Positions 36,396 to 49,700 of a stretch of 64,000 bases of DNA are shown piece after piece. The position numbers and the translations under genes are program-made. How positions within the stretch are numbered: position 1 is the first letter of the stretch; every line of letters begins with the position of its first letter. The DNA is from Babylonia areolata (lineage: Eukaryota; Mollusca; Gastropoda; Neogastropoda; Buccinidae). The stretch lies in contig NC_134903.1 of assembly GCF_041734735.1 (NCBI RefSeq), positions 552,501 through 616,500 of the forward strand, written 5' to 3'. The notes beneath the pieces are model-generated. The model did not search any database. It was not told the origin of the DNA and worked only from the letters and a program-made list of their open reading frames with translations.

Positions 36396-37664
36396 AACGA
36401 AACCAGCCAATGACGTAAAGAACACGGAACTCATCACTGACCTCCTTCTTGTCCCAGCCATCATTCTGATAGGAGCCAGTGGCAGACATCTTTTCCCACT
36501 TGCTCCATGGAGTCTGGACAGTCAGCGTCACTTCCGGGTTAGGGGATGACGTCACACGGAGGTCACCAGACAGGCGTTCGTCATCCATGTAGTTGGCAGT
36601 GGCATAGCAGGTGAATCCATCTGATAAAGATAATAACCACGATGACTATGATGATGATGATGATGACGATGGCACACTGATGGCAATATTAACATCAGTC
36701 ACATTATAAAGGCACATCTTCAGCTGCCACTGCTAATGCTGCAGATACTACTTCTATAACTGATATTACTAGCACAGCCATTAATGTTACTGCTGCTACT
36801 GTTTCTGCTGCTGACATAAGCACTTTTGTTATTCCTGTTATCACTTGTTACCAAACAGCATGGACTGGTTTAGTACACACCTGCAACAAGTCGCCCTTAT
36901 TATGTAACAGTGAACATTAAGTCCTGTATATGACAATAACAGTGAACACTGGCTCATGCACACGACAATCACAGTGAACATGAAGTCATGTACATGACAA
37001 TAACAGTGAACACTCACTGCTGTACATGGACATAACAGTGAACACTTAATCGTATAGATGACAGTAACAATAGACATTAACATATTTATATAACAGTGAA
37101 CACTGATTCCTGCACATGTCAATAACAGTGAACACTGCCCCATGTACATGACAATAACAGAACACTGACCAGTGTACATGTCCATAACAGTGAACACTGA
37201 CCCCTCTACACGTCAATAACAGTGAACTGACCCCTCTACACGTCAATAACAGTGAACTGACCCCTCTACACGTCAATAACAGTGAACACTGACCAATGTA
37301 CACGACAACAACAGTGAACACTGACCCCTCTACACGTCAATAACAGTGACCACTAACCCCTCTACACGTCAATAACAGTGACCACTGACTCCTGTCCAGC
37401 CTCACCATTGTCAGCGTTGTGCCTGTACTCAGCACGTGTCTGTGTCCAGTCCTCAAAGGGCGTGGTCAGCTCAGCAGTCACCTCCAGACGGCGCCAGCTG
37501 GCACGCATGAAGTCCAGCTTGCCCGCCACTTCCTGTCCGTCTGTGTACTCCACCTTGGCCTCCGTGTTGAACGTGCTGCTCAGCTCTCCGATGTGTTGGA
37601 AGCTGGCGCCCACGTCACTGGGAACACCACAGGCAGATGGGTGTTGGACTGGGAGCATTGTCAC

Positions 37665-37726
<62 letters not shown>

Positions 37727-38057
37727 TTTGGAAAGACATAGATTGGGACTGGGGGGTGGGGTGGGGGATATAATAATGTGTGTAGCTTGGAAAGAAATAG
37801 ATCGGGACTGAGAAGAAAGTCATGGTGTGTGTAGCTTGTAAAAAAATAGATTCAGACTTGGAGGATAGTCTTGGTGTGTGTAGCTTGGAAAGGAATAGAC
37901 TGGGACTGGGAGGATAGTCTTGGTGTGTGTAGCTTGGAAAGGAATAGACTGAGACTGGGAGGGTAGTCATGGCGTCAGTAGAGTGACTAAAAATAGATTG
38001 ATACTGTTGTTCTTTCTTTTCTTCATCAAAGCCTCCTTCCGTCCCTGCCCCTCTGTA

Positions 38058-38122
<65 letters not shown>

Positions 38123-41100
38123 ACACCCCCTTTTTCACTTTCTATTTTCGCTATCATAATATACAATTCAGTTGAAGAATATCTATGAGTCCATTTTTAT
38201 CGATGGAAGTTACATGAAGAGACTAGATTGAGGAGAATGAGTACTGATATTATTTCAACCAGCTCTCCTATTCCTTAACGTTGAAGCTAATGAATCTTGA
38301 TTAAAGACTCCTTTACCTGTAGCCTTCCAAAGGAGTGTTGATCTTGACACTGCCTTCCATTCTGCCAAACTCGTTCTTGAAAGCGGCATCCACAGTGGCC
38401 TCCTGACCATTCAGCGCTCCTTTGGCTGCCAGAGTGACGTCACTCCATGGTCCCTCACGACGGAGGTACACAGACTGGGTCTTGCTGACGTCACCATAGG
38501 AGTACGTGATGACCTCGTTCACCAGCAGCAGGGGACTGTCATTGAGCTGGAACTCCAGGTCGTCAGAGTACTGGAACTGCTCTCCGTACTTGATGGTCTG
38601 CACACAGACGTCAAAAACAGTGTCAGGCTATAGACTGTTTTAGATAGGCAACTAGTTAGTTGGTTGACCAGTTGCCTTTAGAACTTGTGATGCTTCAGAA
38701 GAGGGGATAAGTTTATGGTTTGAAATACAATACCGATTGAGCAGCATAACCAGGAATTTTCAGTACCATTATCAATAAAGCAAAAAACAGAACAAAAAAT
38801 GAATGAATGAAAGAGTGAATGAATGAGTAAATAAATAAATGAATAAATAAATAAACAAACAAATGAATACATAAATACACAAAAACACAAAAGATACCCG
38901 TAACGAGTGCCGAGAAGTGTCACTGTCAACATCAGGACTGGCATACTGAGTCAGATTTATACTAGCATACTGAGTCAGATTTATGTTGACCATTAAATTT
39001 CTGAAACAAATGCCATGAAGATGGGTCTACCATGCCATGCCATGAACACATCAACACCACCCACCTGTTTCCTGGTGAAAGAAGTGGACGTGCCCTGGTG
39101 GTCGAAAGTGGCAGTGAGGTCAGAGGTGAAGGGCGTCTGAAGGTCAAAGCGAGAGCTGAAGCGATCGTCCGGATAGGACACGGTCAGCTGGCTGCTGGCA
39201 CGCTGTGCCTGTCCATAGGTCACGGCTCCGCTCCACTGCACACTGCTGTCGCTGTGGGAGAGGCTGTGGATCAGTTCAGTCATGCGGAACCCGTCGTACG
39301 GCGTCTTCACGGTCAGCTGCACGTTCTGGTCTCTGCGCAGGTCCACCTGAAAGAGGTCGTGAGTCACGTTGAACGGAGTGATGTGACTGGTGTGTGTGTG
39401 TGCTTGTATCAGTGTTTCTCCACTGCAATGGGAAATCATTTACAGCTTAGTCTTTTGTGAAGGACTATGACTCTCAAACTAGGAGGCAAAATTGCACTGG
39501 CTCTTAGTGCTGCAGCCTTGGGGGCTAGTTGGCCTTTGGGAACCATTCCAATGTCGACTGTCCTAAAACCCTCTTGGCCGAGAAAGTGGGGGTGTAACTT
39601 GGGCAAGACACTCTCCACAATGATCAAATTCTAGCCAAGATAGTCCAGACAACAGTTACCTCCTCTGCTGTTTTGATGGCCTTAGTCGAACACGACTGAC
39701 TATCACTTGTATCAAATGATTTCTTTTCTCTGTAGTGGTATGGCTGATTGGGAGGTTATGTTTACTGGTCAGAATTTTACATTTTGACAAGGACAACAGG
39801 TTCCTTGCATCATGCAGATAAGACACAAAATTGTCTGGTGAACTTTTTGCTAAATCAACGGTGTGAGAACTGCTAGGTAAGATAGAAACTCTGTCTCGAA
39901 AGCCACAAAATTGCTGTATTATTATCTTTTTAACAATGATTGTCAGTCATCTTCAATCTATAATTTTCCGAAAGTGCTGCATTTTTTCTAAATAATGATT
40001 GTCAGTTATCTTTGTGCTATAATTGTCCGAAAGTTCTGTATTATTTTCTAAATAATGATTGTCAGTTATCTTCGTTCTGTAATTATCAGAATGATCGTTT
40101 ACACTGACAAAAACGATTTCACATGCATTCTGTGCCATTACACTATGTTCTTCAAGCAGTTTGATACAGAGGCTAATGTCAATGAATGATCAAGTGGAAC
40201 GTCATTTATACAACCGGTCACACCAACGAAGCAAAATAGCTATTTATCCTGTGGCAGTTTTGGGGAATTCCCTGTAAGTAACTGACCTTCAGGTCCGCAG
40301 TGTGTTGATGCCCACGGCCACACTCCAGCTTAGCGTTGCATTCAAACTTGTTGGTGTTGCCGGCGTGTTTGTAGCTCAGCTTGGTCAGCCCCCAGTTGGT
40401 GAAGGGAGTTCTCAGCTCGGCACTGGTCTCAATGCGTCTCAGGCGGTAGTTGTAGTGGCTCACCTGTAGAACAATCACTTGGGTATTCAGGGTGATTCGA
40501 TTTTTACTTTTATCAAATGTCTGTCATGTTTATAGCGAAAATAACAGAAGACAACCCTCCATCAGTTTAGATCTTCTATAAAACAAAAAAAATAATAACA
40601 ATAGATAGAATTAAAAACTAATGAAATCATTGATTCATTTCCTGTTTTCTGTATTGTGAAAGTTATATCTTATGTTTATAGTTGTAGCTATTTACCCCCT
40701 CCCCTCCCCTCCCCGAAAACTGCCCACACTGTGGGGGTAAACACGTCATGCACGTAAAAGCCCACCCGTGTATGCCAGTGAACGTGGGAGTCGGAGCCCA
40801 TGAAGGAAGAAGAAGAAGAAACAGACGTTATGCACCTTCATTAACGGCTTTAAAGAAAGAACAGGGATCATGAATATAAATAATTAAATAAGAAAAAAAA
40901 TTGTCACAAAGCTCAAGACAGCCAGTTAATTCCATCTCCTCACCTTTCCAGAGATCGTCTGGCCATCCATGTAGGTGACTTGTCCCTCCGTGTTGAAGTT
41001 GTCAGCACCACCTGTGTGTTTGAAGGTGGCGCCCACCTGGTTGAATCCCTCAAACGGTGTGGCCATGGTGACGGAGCCAGAGAGAGCCTCCCTGTTGCTG

Positions 41101-44100
41101 AAGGCGGCTCTAGCCTCTACCTTGTCCTGCATGAGGTGAGCAGCCAGCAGCAGGCTGAGGTCTCCTCCCTGCTGGATAGCTTCCATGTCCCCGGTCAGGG
41201 CGAAAGAGCTGCCCATGGTGCGGTAAGCGATGAACGGAGTGATCATCTCCACAGATCCTGTCACGTCCTGGCCCTTGTTGAACTTGGCTGTGACCTCCAT
41301 CTTGATGTCCTCGACGTTTAGACTGGTGACCATGGTGACGTCACTCATGTCTCCAGCGTAGCGGAACTGACCTCCCAGTTGGGTGTATCCTGTGAAAGGT
41401 GTCATTACTTCCACGGATCCTGTGATGTCACCATCAGTGTCGTACTTGGCGATGGCCTCCACCTTCTCATTCTGTACGTTGGCAGTGGCTGTGATGCTGT
41501 TGCCGCCATAGTTGAAAGAGGCTCCCATCTGCTTGTATCCAGCAAAGGGTGTCATGATTTCAACGTTGCCTTCAGTGATGTCATCGTTAACAAATCGGCC
41601 GGTGGCTTCAATTTTGTCGTTCTGCAGATTTCCTGAAATCATGGCTGTCTCTCCACCATAGTTGAAAGCAGCTCCCATCTGCTTGTAGCCACGGAAGGGA
41701 GTGGTGATTTCAATGGAGCCCTTGACTTGGTTGTCCTGGTTGTACTTGCTGACCACTTCAATCTTCTGACGCTCCACGTTAGCAGCAGCGGTGACAGACA
41801 GATCGCTGGAATCTCCTGTCTTCTGGAAGCTGGCTCCCAGCTGGCGGTACCCATCAAAAGGTGACTCTACTTCCAGGGAAGCAGAGAGGTCACGGACAGT
41901 GGCCAGCCGACCAACGATCTTGGCCTTGTCAGCGTTGACGTTGCCCGACAGCTGCAGTGTGACGTCAGTGAGCGGTCCCACTCTGGACAGGACGATGGCG
42001 GCTTTGTTGGCTTCACCCTGGACGTTGGAGGAGAGGGCCTGGCTCAGATCCATGTTGTCCTCGCTCATGGACCACTGTGTGTCTGAAGACACTTTGTCTT
42101 CACCAGCGGAGGCTGAGGCCTTGGTGGTGAAACGATGGATGTCACCTTGGTGGTTGACATCGATGTTCAGCTCTGGGAGTACAGAGGTCAGCACGCGCAG
42201 TGAAGATCGCAGTCTGTCCGAGGACAGTCTGTGGGCCAGGTTGACATCCAACAGGGATTGGCTGTTGTAGGTCACGTGGGATTCAGCCTTCATGTTGTTC
42301 ACGTGTCCGGTCCTCTGATAGGAGGCATCCAGCGAGCCAAAGTCGGCGATGGTCGTCTCCAGGTTAAAGGAACCAGTGCACATTTTGGGACCAGCGGTGT
42401 GAGAAAGGGACACCACACTGCGTTCCAGTCCACTGAGGGGAGAGGTGAAGGTGCCGCGGATGCTGATTTGGTTCAGGCTTGGGATGGCCAGCTCCAACTT
42501 CCCATTGACGTTTTTGTCGGTCATGTATTGCACGTTGGCTTCTGTTGTCATCTGGTTCAAATCCCCGCTGTGCTGGAAGGAGGCGCCCAGACTCTCAAAC
42601 TGGCTGAAGGGTGTTCGCAGAGCCACAGCAGCCTTGATGTCCCGCACGGTGTTGAGTTCCGCCGTCAGGCTGACCTCCTGTTTGTCCAGACTGGTGGAGG
42701 CCGTGAGGGCCAGGTCCTGAAGGGAGCCCACCTTGGCAAAGGAGGCGGTGACCAGATGACGAGGACCTCCCACACGGTACTTGATGCTGGTGGAGGCACT
42801 GACCTCTCTGCTGTTGAAGACAGCACTGCTGGAAGTGTCCACACTGTACTCACGGCCATAGCTGAGGGAAGCCTCGGTCTGCAGGTCAGCTGACTGTTCA
42901 AAGTTGAGCTTGATGTCCTGGGTGTAGGGAGTGGACAGGGAAGCCACCAGACGTGCCTTGCGGGAGTTCCACTTGTTCACCACGTTGGCTTCCATCTTCT
43001 GGCCACTGTAGACCACGGTGGCTGTTCCCCGCAGGTTGCTCAGGTCTCCTTTACGGGAAATGGCAGCCTCGATCTGCATGCACAATGGTCAGACCATGTT
43101 TTCATACAGATCTCTATGTTGAATGACTGATGAAGCAAAACATTCATTGTCACAACTATAAAGAAAAACAGGTGGAAATTAGTTACTGAATGAAAGTACC
43201 TTTAAGTACATGTTAGAATAGTCTGATTTAGCCGACTTTCCACACATTCCCATAACAGTAATATTTACACCGACTATTTTTGCCGATCAAAGGACAGAGT
43301 GCAGAGCGCTGCTCACCTGTTCCCACCCTGCCCAGGGTGTGCTGATGGACAGCTGACCCTCAGTCTTCATCTTGTGCAGGAATTTCAGGCTGCTGGTCAG
43401 TCCTTGTCCAGCCACACTGACGTCAGCAAGGCTGTTGAAGTCGTTCCATTCTCCCTCGTGACGCAGGATGGCAGAGCTCTTCTCCCAGCCGCTGAAGGGG
43501 GTGGTCACAGTGACGCTGCTGTCCAAACCACGTGACCAGTCCATCATGGCCGTCGCCTTGATTGCTTTGTCATTGGTGTAGATCACCTGAAAAAAAAAGT
43601 AATTTACTTTTGATCTTCTTCTAGACTGAAATCAATGTATCATTTGCAATGTGTGGTTCAGACTAATATGTGGTTTATGTTTGACTTTATTATCATAGAA
43701 GCTAAAAAAAAATCATAATCATTGGATACAAACATATCTCGTTATGGTACACAGACATGGACACAGAGAAAAAAAAATAGTCTGTGCCGAGTAATTTGAT
43801 TGTTTCTTTTTTATATTATTATTATCTTTTCTTGCGTGCTTATTGTTTTATCATGTACCAGACATTGTGTTCACACAAAATAGTGCAGGTCTGATTTTGT
43901 AATGGCTGACCATCTTAAGAATAAGAATGATCAAAAAATGATGTATGGCTTGGAAACCCTTCTGTTAAAATGAAATAAGAAAGACAAAAGTTACGTATGA
44001 TAATTGTTCTCAACTGAACCACAAACAAATTCCACAAGGAAAGCTTGGATCAACACCACAACACACAGGAAACGAAAGCTAAGACATGGATCAACACTAC

Positions 44101-46647
44101 AACACACAGGAAACGAAAGCTAAGACATGGATCAACACTACAACACACCAGGAAACGAAAGCTAAGACATGGATCAACACCACAACACACAGGAAACGAA
44201 AGCTAAGACATGGATCAACACTACAACACACCAGGAAACGAAAGCTAAGACATGGATCAACACTACAACACACAGGAAACGAAAGCTAAGACATGGATCA
44301 ACACCACAACACACAGGAAACGAAAGCTAAGACATGGATCAACAATACAACACACAGGAAACGAAAGCTGAGACATGGATCAACACTACAACACACAGGA
44401 AACGAAAGCTGAGACATGGATCAACACTACAACACACCAGGAAACGAAAGCTGAGACATGGATCAACACTACAACACACAGGAAACGAAAGCTAAGACAT
44501 GGATCAACACTACAACACACCAGGAAACGAAAGCTGAGACATGGATCAACACTACAACACACCAGGAAACGAAAGCTAAGACATGGATCAACACTACAAC
44601 ACACCAGGAAACGAAAGCTAAGACGTGGATCAACACTACAACACACAGGAAACGAAAGCTAAGACGTGGATCAACATGACAGCCCATCACAGACCTGAGC
44701 AGAAGCATCCATGGCGGTGTCACGCATGTTGTGTCTGAAGGAGGCACTCAGGGACTCATAGCCACTCAGCGGAGTAGCCACGTTGACGTCCAGCACCAGA
44801 GGAACGTCAAAGGAGTAGGTGGTGTCCAGGGAGTACGTCTGGCGTGGGGAGTACTCCAGCTCCACCCGGGACTGACGGACACGGCGTTTGTCCTTGCTGG
44901 ACGCCACGATCTGTGGACAGTGAAGTGTAAACTGGTGATGATCTGACAGTGAAGTATAAACTGGTGATGATCTGACAGTGAAGTATAGAATGGTGATGAT
45001 CTGACAGTGAAGTATAAACTGGTGATGATCTGACAGTGAAGTATAAACTGGTGATGATCTGACAGTGAAGTATAGAATGGTGATGATCTAACAGTGAAGT
45101 ATAGAATGGTGATGATCTGACAGTGAAGTATAGAATGGTGATGATCTGACAGTGAAGTATAAACTGGTGATGATTTGTAGATGGTTCAGTTTTGGAGAGG
45201 AGAAAATATGTGGACTGGTCAGCATTGTGTGGATAATAAGTAACACATAACTAAAAGAAAAAGACTGAAAAACTGACAGTGATAGTTTAAACCTTGATCA
45301 AACATTAAGTGTTTCGTGATGTAACGATTCTGGAGATAATCAGAAAGATGAATTCAATATATCACACGTCCTTATGGTCCGCTTTTGTTGTTGTTGCGGT
45401 TGTTGTTGTGTTTAATGCGTGCTTAATATGAAAGATAATGAATAAAATGATTGACGTTTTTGTGCATGAAATAAAGAAAATATAACTTACACAAATCATG
45501 GATGTTTCTCTTCCCTCTCCACAAACAAAAGCACAAAACCAAAGAGCTTCATGTCTCATTAGCATCTCACCTGGAGGTAAGGGAAGTCATCTCTGGGCGT
45601 GTCCAGACGAAGCCGGGCATTGAGGTCATCTTCAGCATTCCAGGTGGCGCTAGCTTCATACTGGCCAATGACGGGCACGGCCTTGAAGTCAGCCTTGACC
45701 TTGCCAGCTGCAGACTGGATGCTGGTCTCCACACCAGTGTCCACAACACGCAGCTCATCCCAGGGCGTGCTCAGTTTCACGCGCGCGCCACTGAGGTCAC
45801 GCTGCACGCGCGTGGTCAGGATGACGTTCTTGCGCATGCCCAGATCCATGTTGAGCTGACTCACCACTTCGCTGCCCTCTGCCTTGCTGCTCACTTGAGC
45901 TGCCAGACTGCGCACGCTTCGTACAGGGGTCGTGACCCTCATGGTGATGTCAAGGTCATCCCAGTTGTTGATGATAACAGAGCCCTCAGCAGTTACCTTC
46001 TTGCGTGGTTCCCATGAAAACTGAAATGGCACGAGAAAAGTAATGATGTTCAAGTTCCATTATGTAACAGACTAAATATAAACATAACCAAAACTATGAA
46101 TGATCATAATTCATTTTTTATGCCACTCAGAGTGGTTTTAAGAGGTTAACAATGAATACGTTTTGGGTCAAATACATTGGACCAGTAGTTGGGTTTTTTT
46201 TAAACAGGGGTACTGGTAAACCTGTGTCCATGTTGGTTTGTATAAACAAAAACAAAAATCGGTAAATGTTAAAGAATCTCACCTCAGCATTGGCAGACAT
46301 GGGGAAGCTCTCGTACTTGGCATTGACCTTGCTGCTGATTGGCTCAGTCCAAGGTGACGTCAAGCTGAAGTCCAGGTCAGTTTTACTGGCGTCAGCAGTC
46401 AGGATGACGTTGTGTGTGAAGGCCTCACGATTCTCGTTCTGAACAAATGAAAGGAAAGCAAAGTGTGATCTAAGGTATGGGTTCTGATATAGTTTTGTGC
46501 CTGTGGTCATACCGTCCTCTTTAGCGGTTTTTTTTTTCGTTATGCGTTGATTGTTATAGCTTATCGTTCAATTGATTGTTCCCTATAAGTACATACAAAG
46601 ATACAGATACAGACAGGCACACACACAGACAGATAAATAGAGACAGA

Positions 46648-46704
<57 letters not shown>

Positions 46705-49700
46705 CGTGTACCTTCACGGAGGAAGAAGACAGCAGACTGCCAGTTCCGTACTGAGTGCTCAGTTCAGCACGCCAGTCACGGGCGTTTCTCCACGGGGTCT
46801 GCAGAGCCACGGAGCCGCTCAGAGAGCCTGCTGCACGCGCACCTGTGACGTCAACCTTCACGCGCTTGTCGGCCCCCCAGACTGTGGTGAGGGAGGAGGT
46901 CAGGTCGGAGGGGGTGTGGAGGTGGGTCCATGTCGTCTTCATCTGAAAGAACAGAAAATCCGCCACCAACGTCAAGGACAGCCTGATGCACGTGGAATGG
47001 TGAACCTGCATGATTTTTGGAACAGCGTGGGAGGGCTGTGCTGTGTACCGTTGTTCTGTGTTGTGTACCGTTGTTCTGTGTTGTGTACCGTTGTTCTGTG
47101 CTGTGTACCGTTGTTCTGTGTTGTGTACCGTTGTTCTGTGTTGTTCTGTGTTGTGTACCGTTGTTCTGTGTTGTTCTGTGTTGTGTACCGTTGTTCTGTG
47201 TTGTGTACCGTTGTTCTGTGTTGTGTTGTGCTGTGTACCGTTGTTCTGTGTTGTTCTGTGTTGTGTACCGTTGTTCTGTGTTGTGTACCGTTGTTCTGTG
47301 TTGTTCTGTGTTGTGTACCGTTGTTCTGTGTTGTGTACCGTTGTTCTGTGTTGTGTACCGTTGTTCTGTGTTGTTCTGTGTTGTGTACCGTTGTTCTGTG
47401 TTGTGTACCGTTGTTCTGTGTTGTGTACCGTTGTTCTGTGTTGTTCTGTGTTGTGTACCGTTGTTCTGTGTTGTGTACCGTTGTTCTGTGTTGTGTTGTG
47501 CTGTGTACCGTTGTTCTGTGTTGTTCTGTGTTGTGTACCGTTGTTCTGTGTTGTGTACCGTTGTTCTGTGTTGTTCTGTGTTGTGTACCGTTGTTCTGTG
47601 TTGTGTACCGTTGTTCTGTGTTGTTCTGTGTTGTGTACCGTTGTTCTGTGTTGTGTACCGTTGTTCTGTGTTGTGTACCGTTGTTCTGTGTTGTTCTGTG
47701 TTGTGTACCGTTGTTCTGTGTTGTTCTGTGTTGTGTACCGTTGTTCTGTGTTGTTCGTGTTACCGTTGTTCTGTGTTGTTCTGTGCTGTGTACCGTTGTT
47801 CTGTGTTGTGTCCGTTGTTTGTACGTTGTGTTGTGTGTGTACCGTTGTTCTGTGTTGTGTTGTGCTGTGTACCGTTGTTCTGTGTTGTGTTGTGCTGTGT
47901 ACGTTGTGTTGTGCTGTGTACCGTTGTTCTGTGTTGTGTTGTGCTGTGTACCGTTGTTCTGTGCTGTGTTGCGTTGTGTTGTTCTGTGTTGTGTTGTGCT
48001 GTGTACCGTTGTTCTGTGTTGTGTTGTCAGGTTGTGGACACGTCCTATCATTTCACGCTGAATTATCTTTTGTGGTAATAAACAATGAAGAGTGGTAACT
48101 ATCTCCATGTACAAGGGACACCATTTCAAGTCACTGCTGCTTATGCTTTTGTCGTGTTTGTAATCTGCTGCAGGATAGTTAAGCATGTTCTGTTTACTGC
48201 ATTCATCAGACTGTTTTGTATCGCATTATACTTCAGTTTGACCCTGTTAAGAAATCAGCAGTCCCCCAAACCTGCATGCTTTGTGATAAAACGAAGTATA
48301 TTTTGTCTGTGCAAGACGACGACAGGTCTGATATCCCTTCAGGTCATGTTTTCAAGCATGCTAACACCTGACACGAGTCACTCAAAAAATAATAAGACAG
48401 GTGCCGCCTACCTGTTCCTTGGGCCAGGTGACGGTGATGTCTCCAGTGCTGCTGCCCGTGTCCACCTTCATGTTCATGAGGTAAGAGTAGGCCTGCTTGT
48501 TCACCTTCACGTCCACCTGGTTGGAGAACTGACGTCCGTCATCTTTGTGCACGGCGCTGACGCTCAGAGACTTCAGGCTGATCTTGCGCAGGCTGGACTT
48601 GACGTCCAGCTGAGCCTGCAGGTCACGTGACCCGTCAGTGCCACGGTTCTTGGCGGTCAGGCTGACCTCACACTGGTCCTTCTGCAGGGACAGCACCAGC
48701 TGGAAGCGAGAGACAAGGCACACTCTCCTCAGAACTGACATGGGGTGGGGTTTGTATGGGTTTCTTATGTAGGGACAACCCTCCACTTGAATTCCCTGAT
48801 GACAGACATCACTAATTACAACTCATAGTGTGGCTGATTGCCTGCTCAGAACTGACATGGGGTGAGGCTCATAATATTATGGGTTTCGTGTATGAGACAA
48901 CCTTTCATTTTAATTCCCAGATGACAGACGTCACTAATTACAACTCATGATGTGGTTAATTGACTGATTGATACTATTGCGGTTCCGCCATCAGACTTTT
49001 TTCATACAAACAGCTGACAAAAAATCACCTCTTCTGAACTAAATGAAACAGGAACTGATTAAACAAGGCGCATTCCATTGAATAGACTTTTGGCATGGCT
49101 TGAATTGTTTACTATTGTATGAATAAGAGAAGTAAGCTGACCAAAGTCACTTAACGATAGAAACGATATGCTCCATGAAAACGCATCCGCACATTGCACA
49201 CCATATGAAATATTCACAACGCCGTGATTGGATAATTGTGAAAGATTTCACATGGACAGAAGTAAGAGATATATATATTCTGAGCGTGTCAATAGTACTC
49301 TACCTTGGTGCGGAGACCTGTGTCCAGCTTGTGGGTGAAGGTCAGTCCCATGGAGCCATAGCCCCGGAAGGGGGTCTGGGCCTTGAAGGCCACGTCAATG
49401 TCACGTGGGGTCAAGGGTTTGGCCACAATGAGGCTGGTGGTGATGACGTTTTTCTTGTCTCCCATGACCAGCTTGGTGCTGAGCTGGTGCTGAGAGCTGC
49501 TGCTGTCCAGTCCCACACTGACGGCCAGGTTGCTGTAGCCCTGCACAGGGGTGCTCAGGCTGACACGGGCCTTGTGGGAGGAGTAGTCCTTGCTGCTCTT
49601 GCTGCCCGCCATGCCTTCAATCACCACCTGGGCAGTGGACACACAGACAGACATGATTATAATTGTCTTTCCATTTGTTTCTTCTCTTTCTTTTTATTCA

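Noticed and set aside
47010-48098. Cys/Val/Leu-rich frames of 350-450 codons on the + strand and an NTEQRYTTQ frame on the - strand
   Set aside because: Translations of a 20-bp intronic minisatellite. Three frames are open at once.
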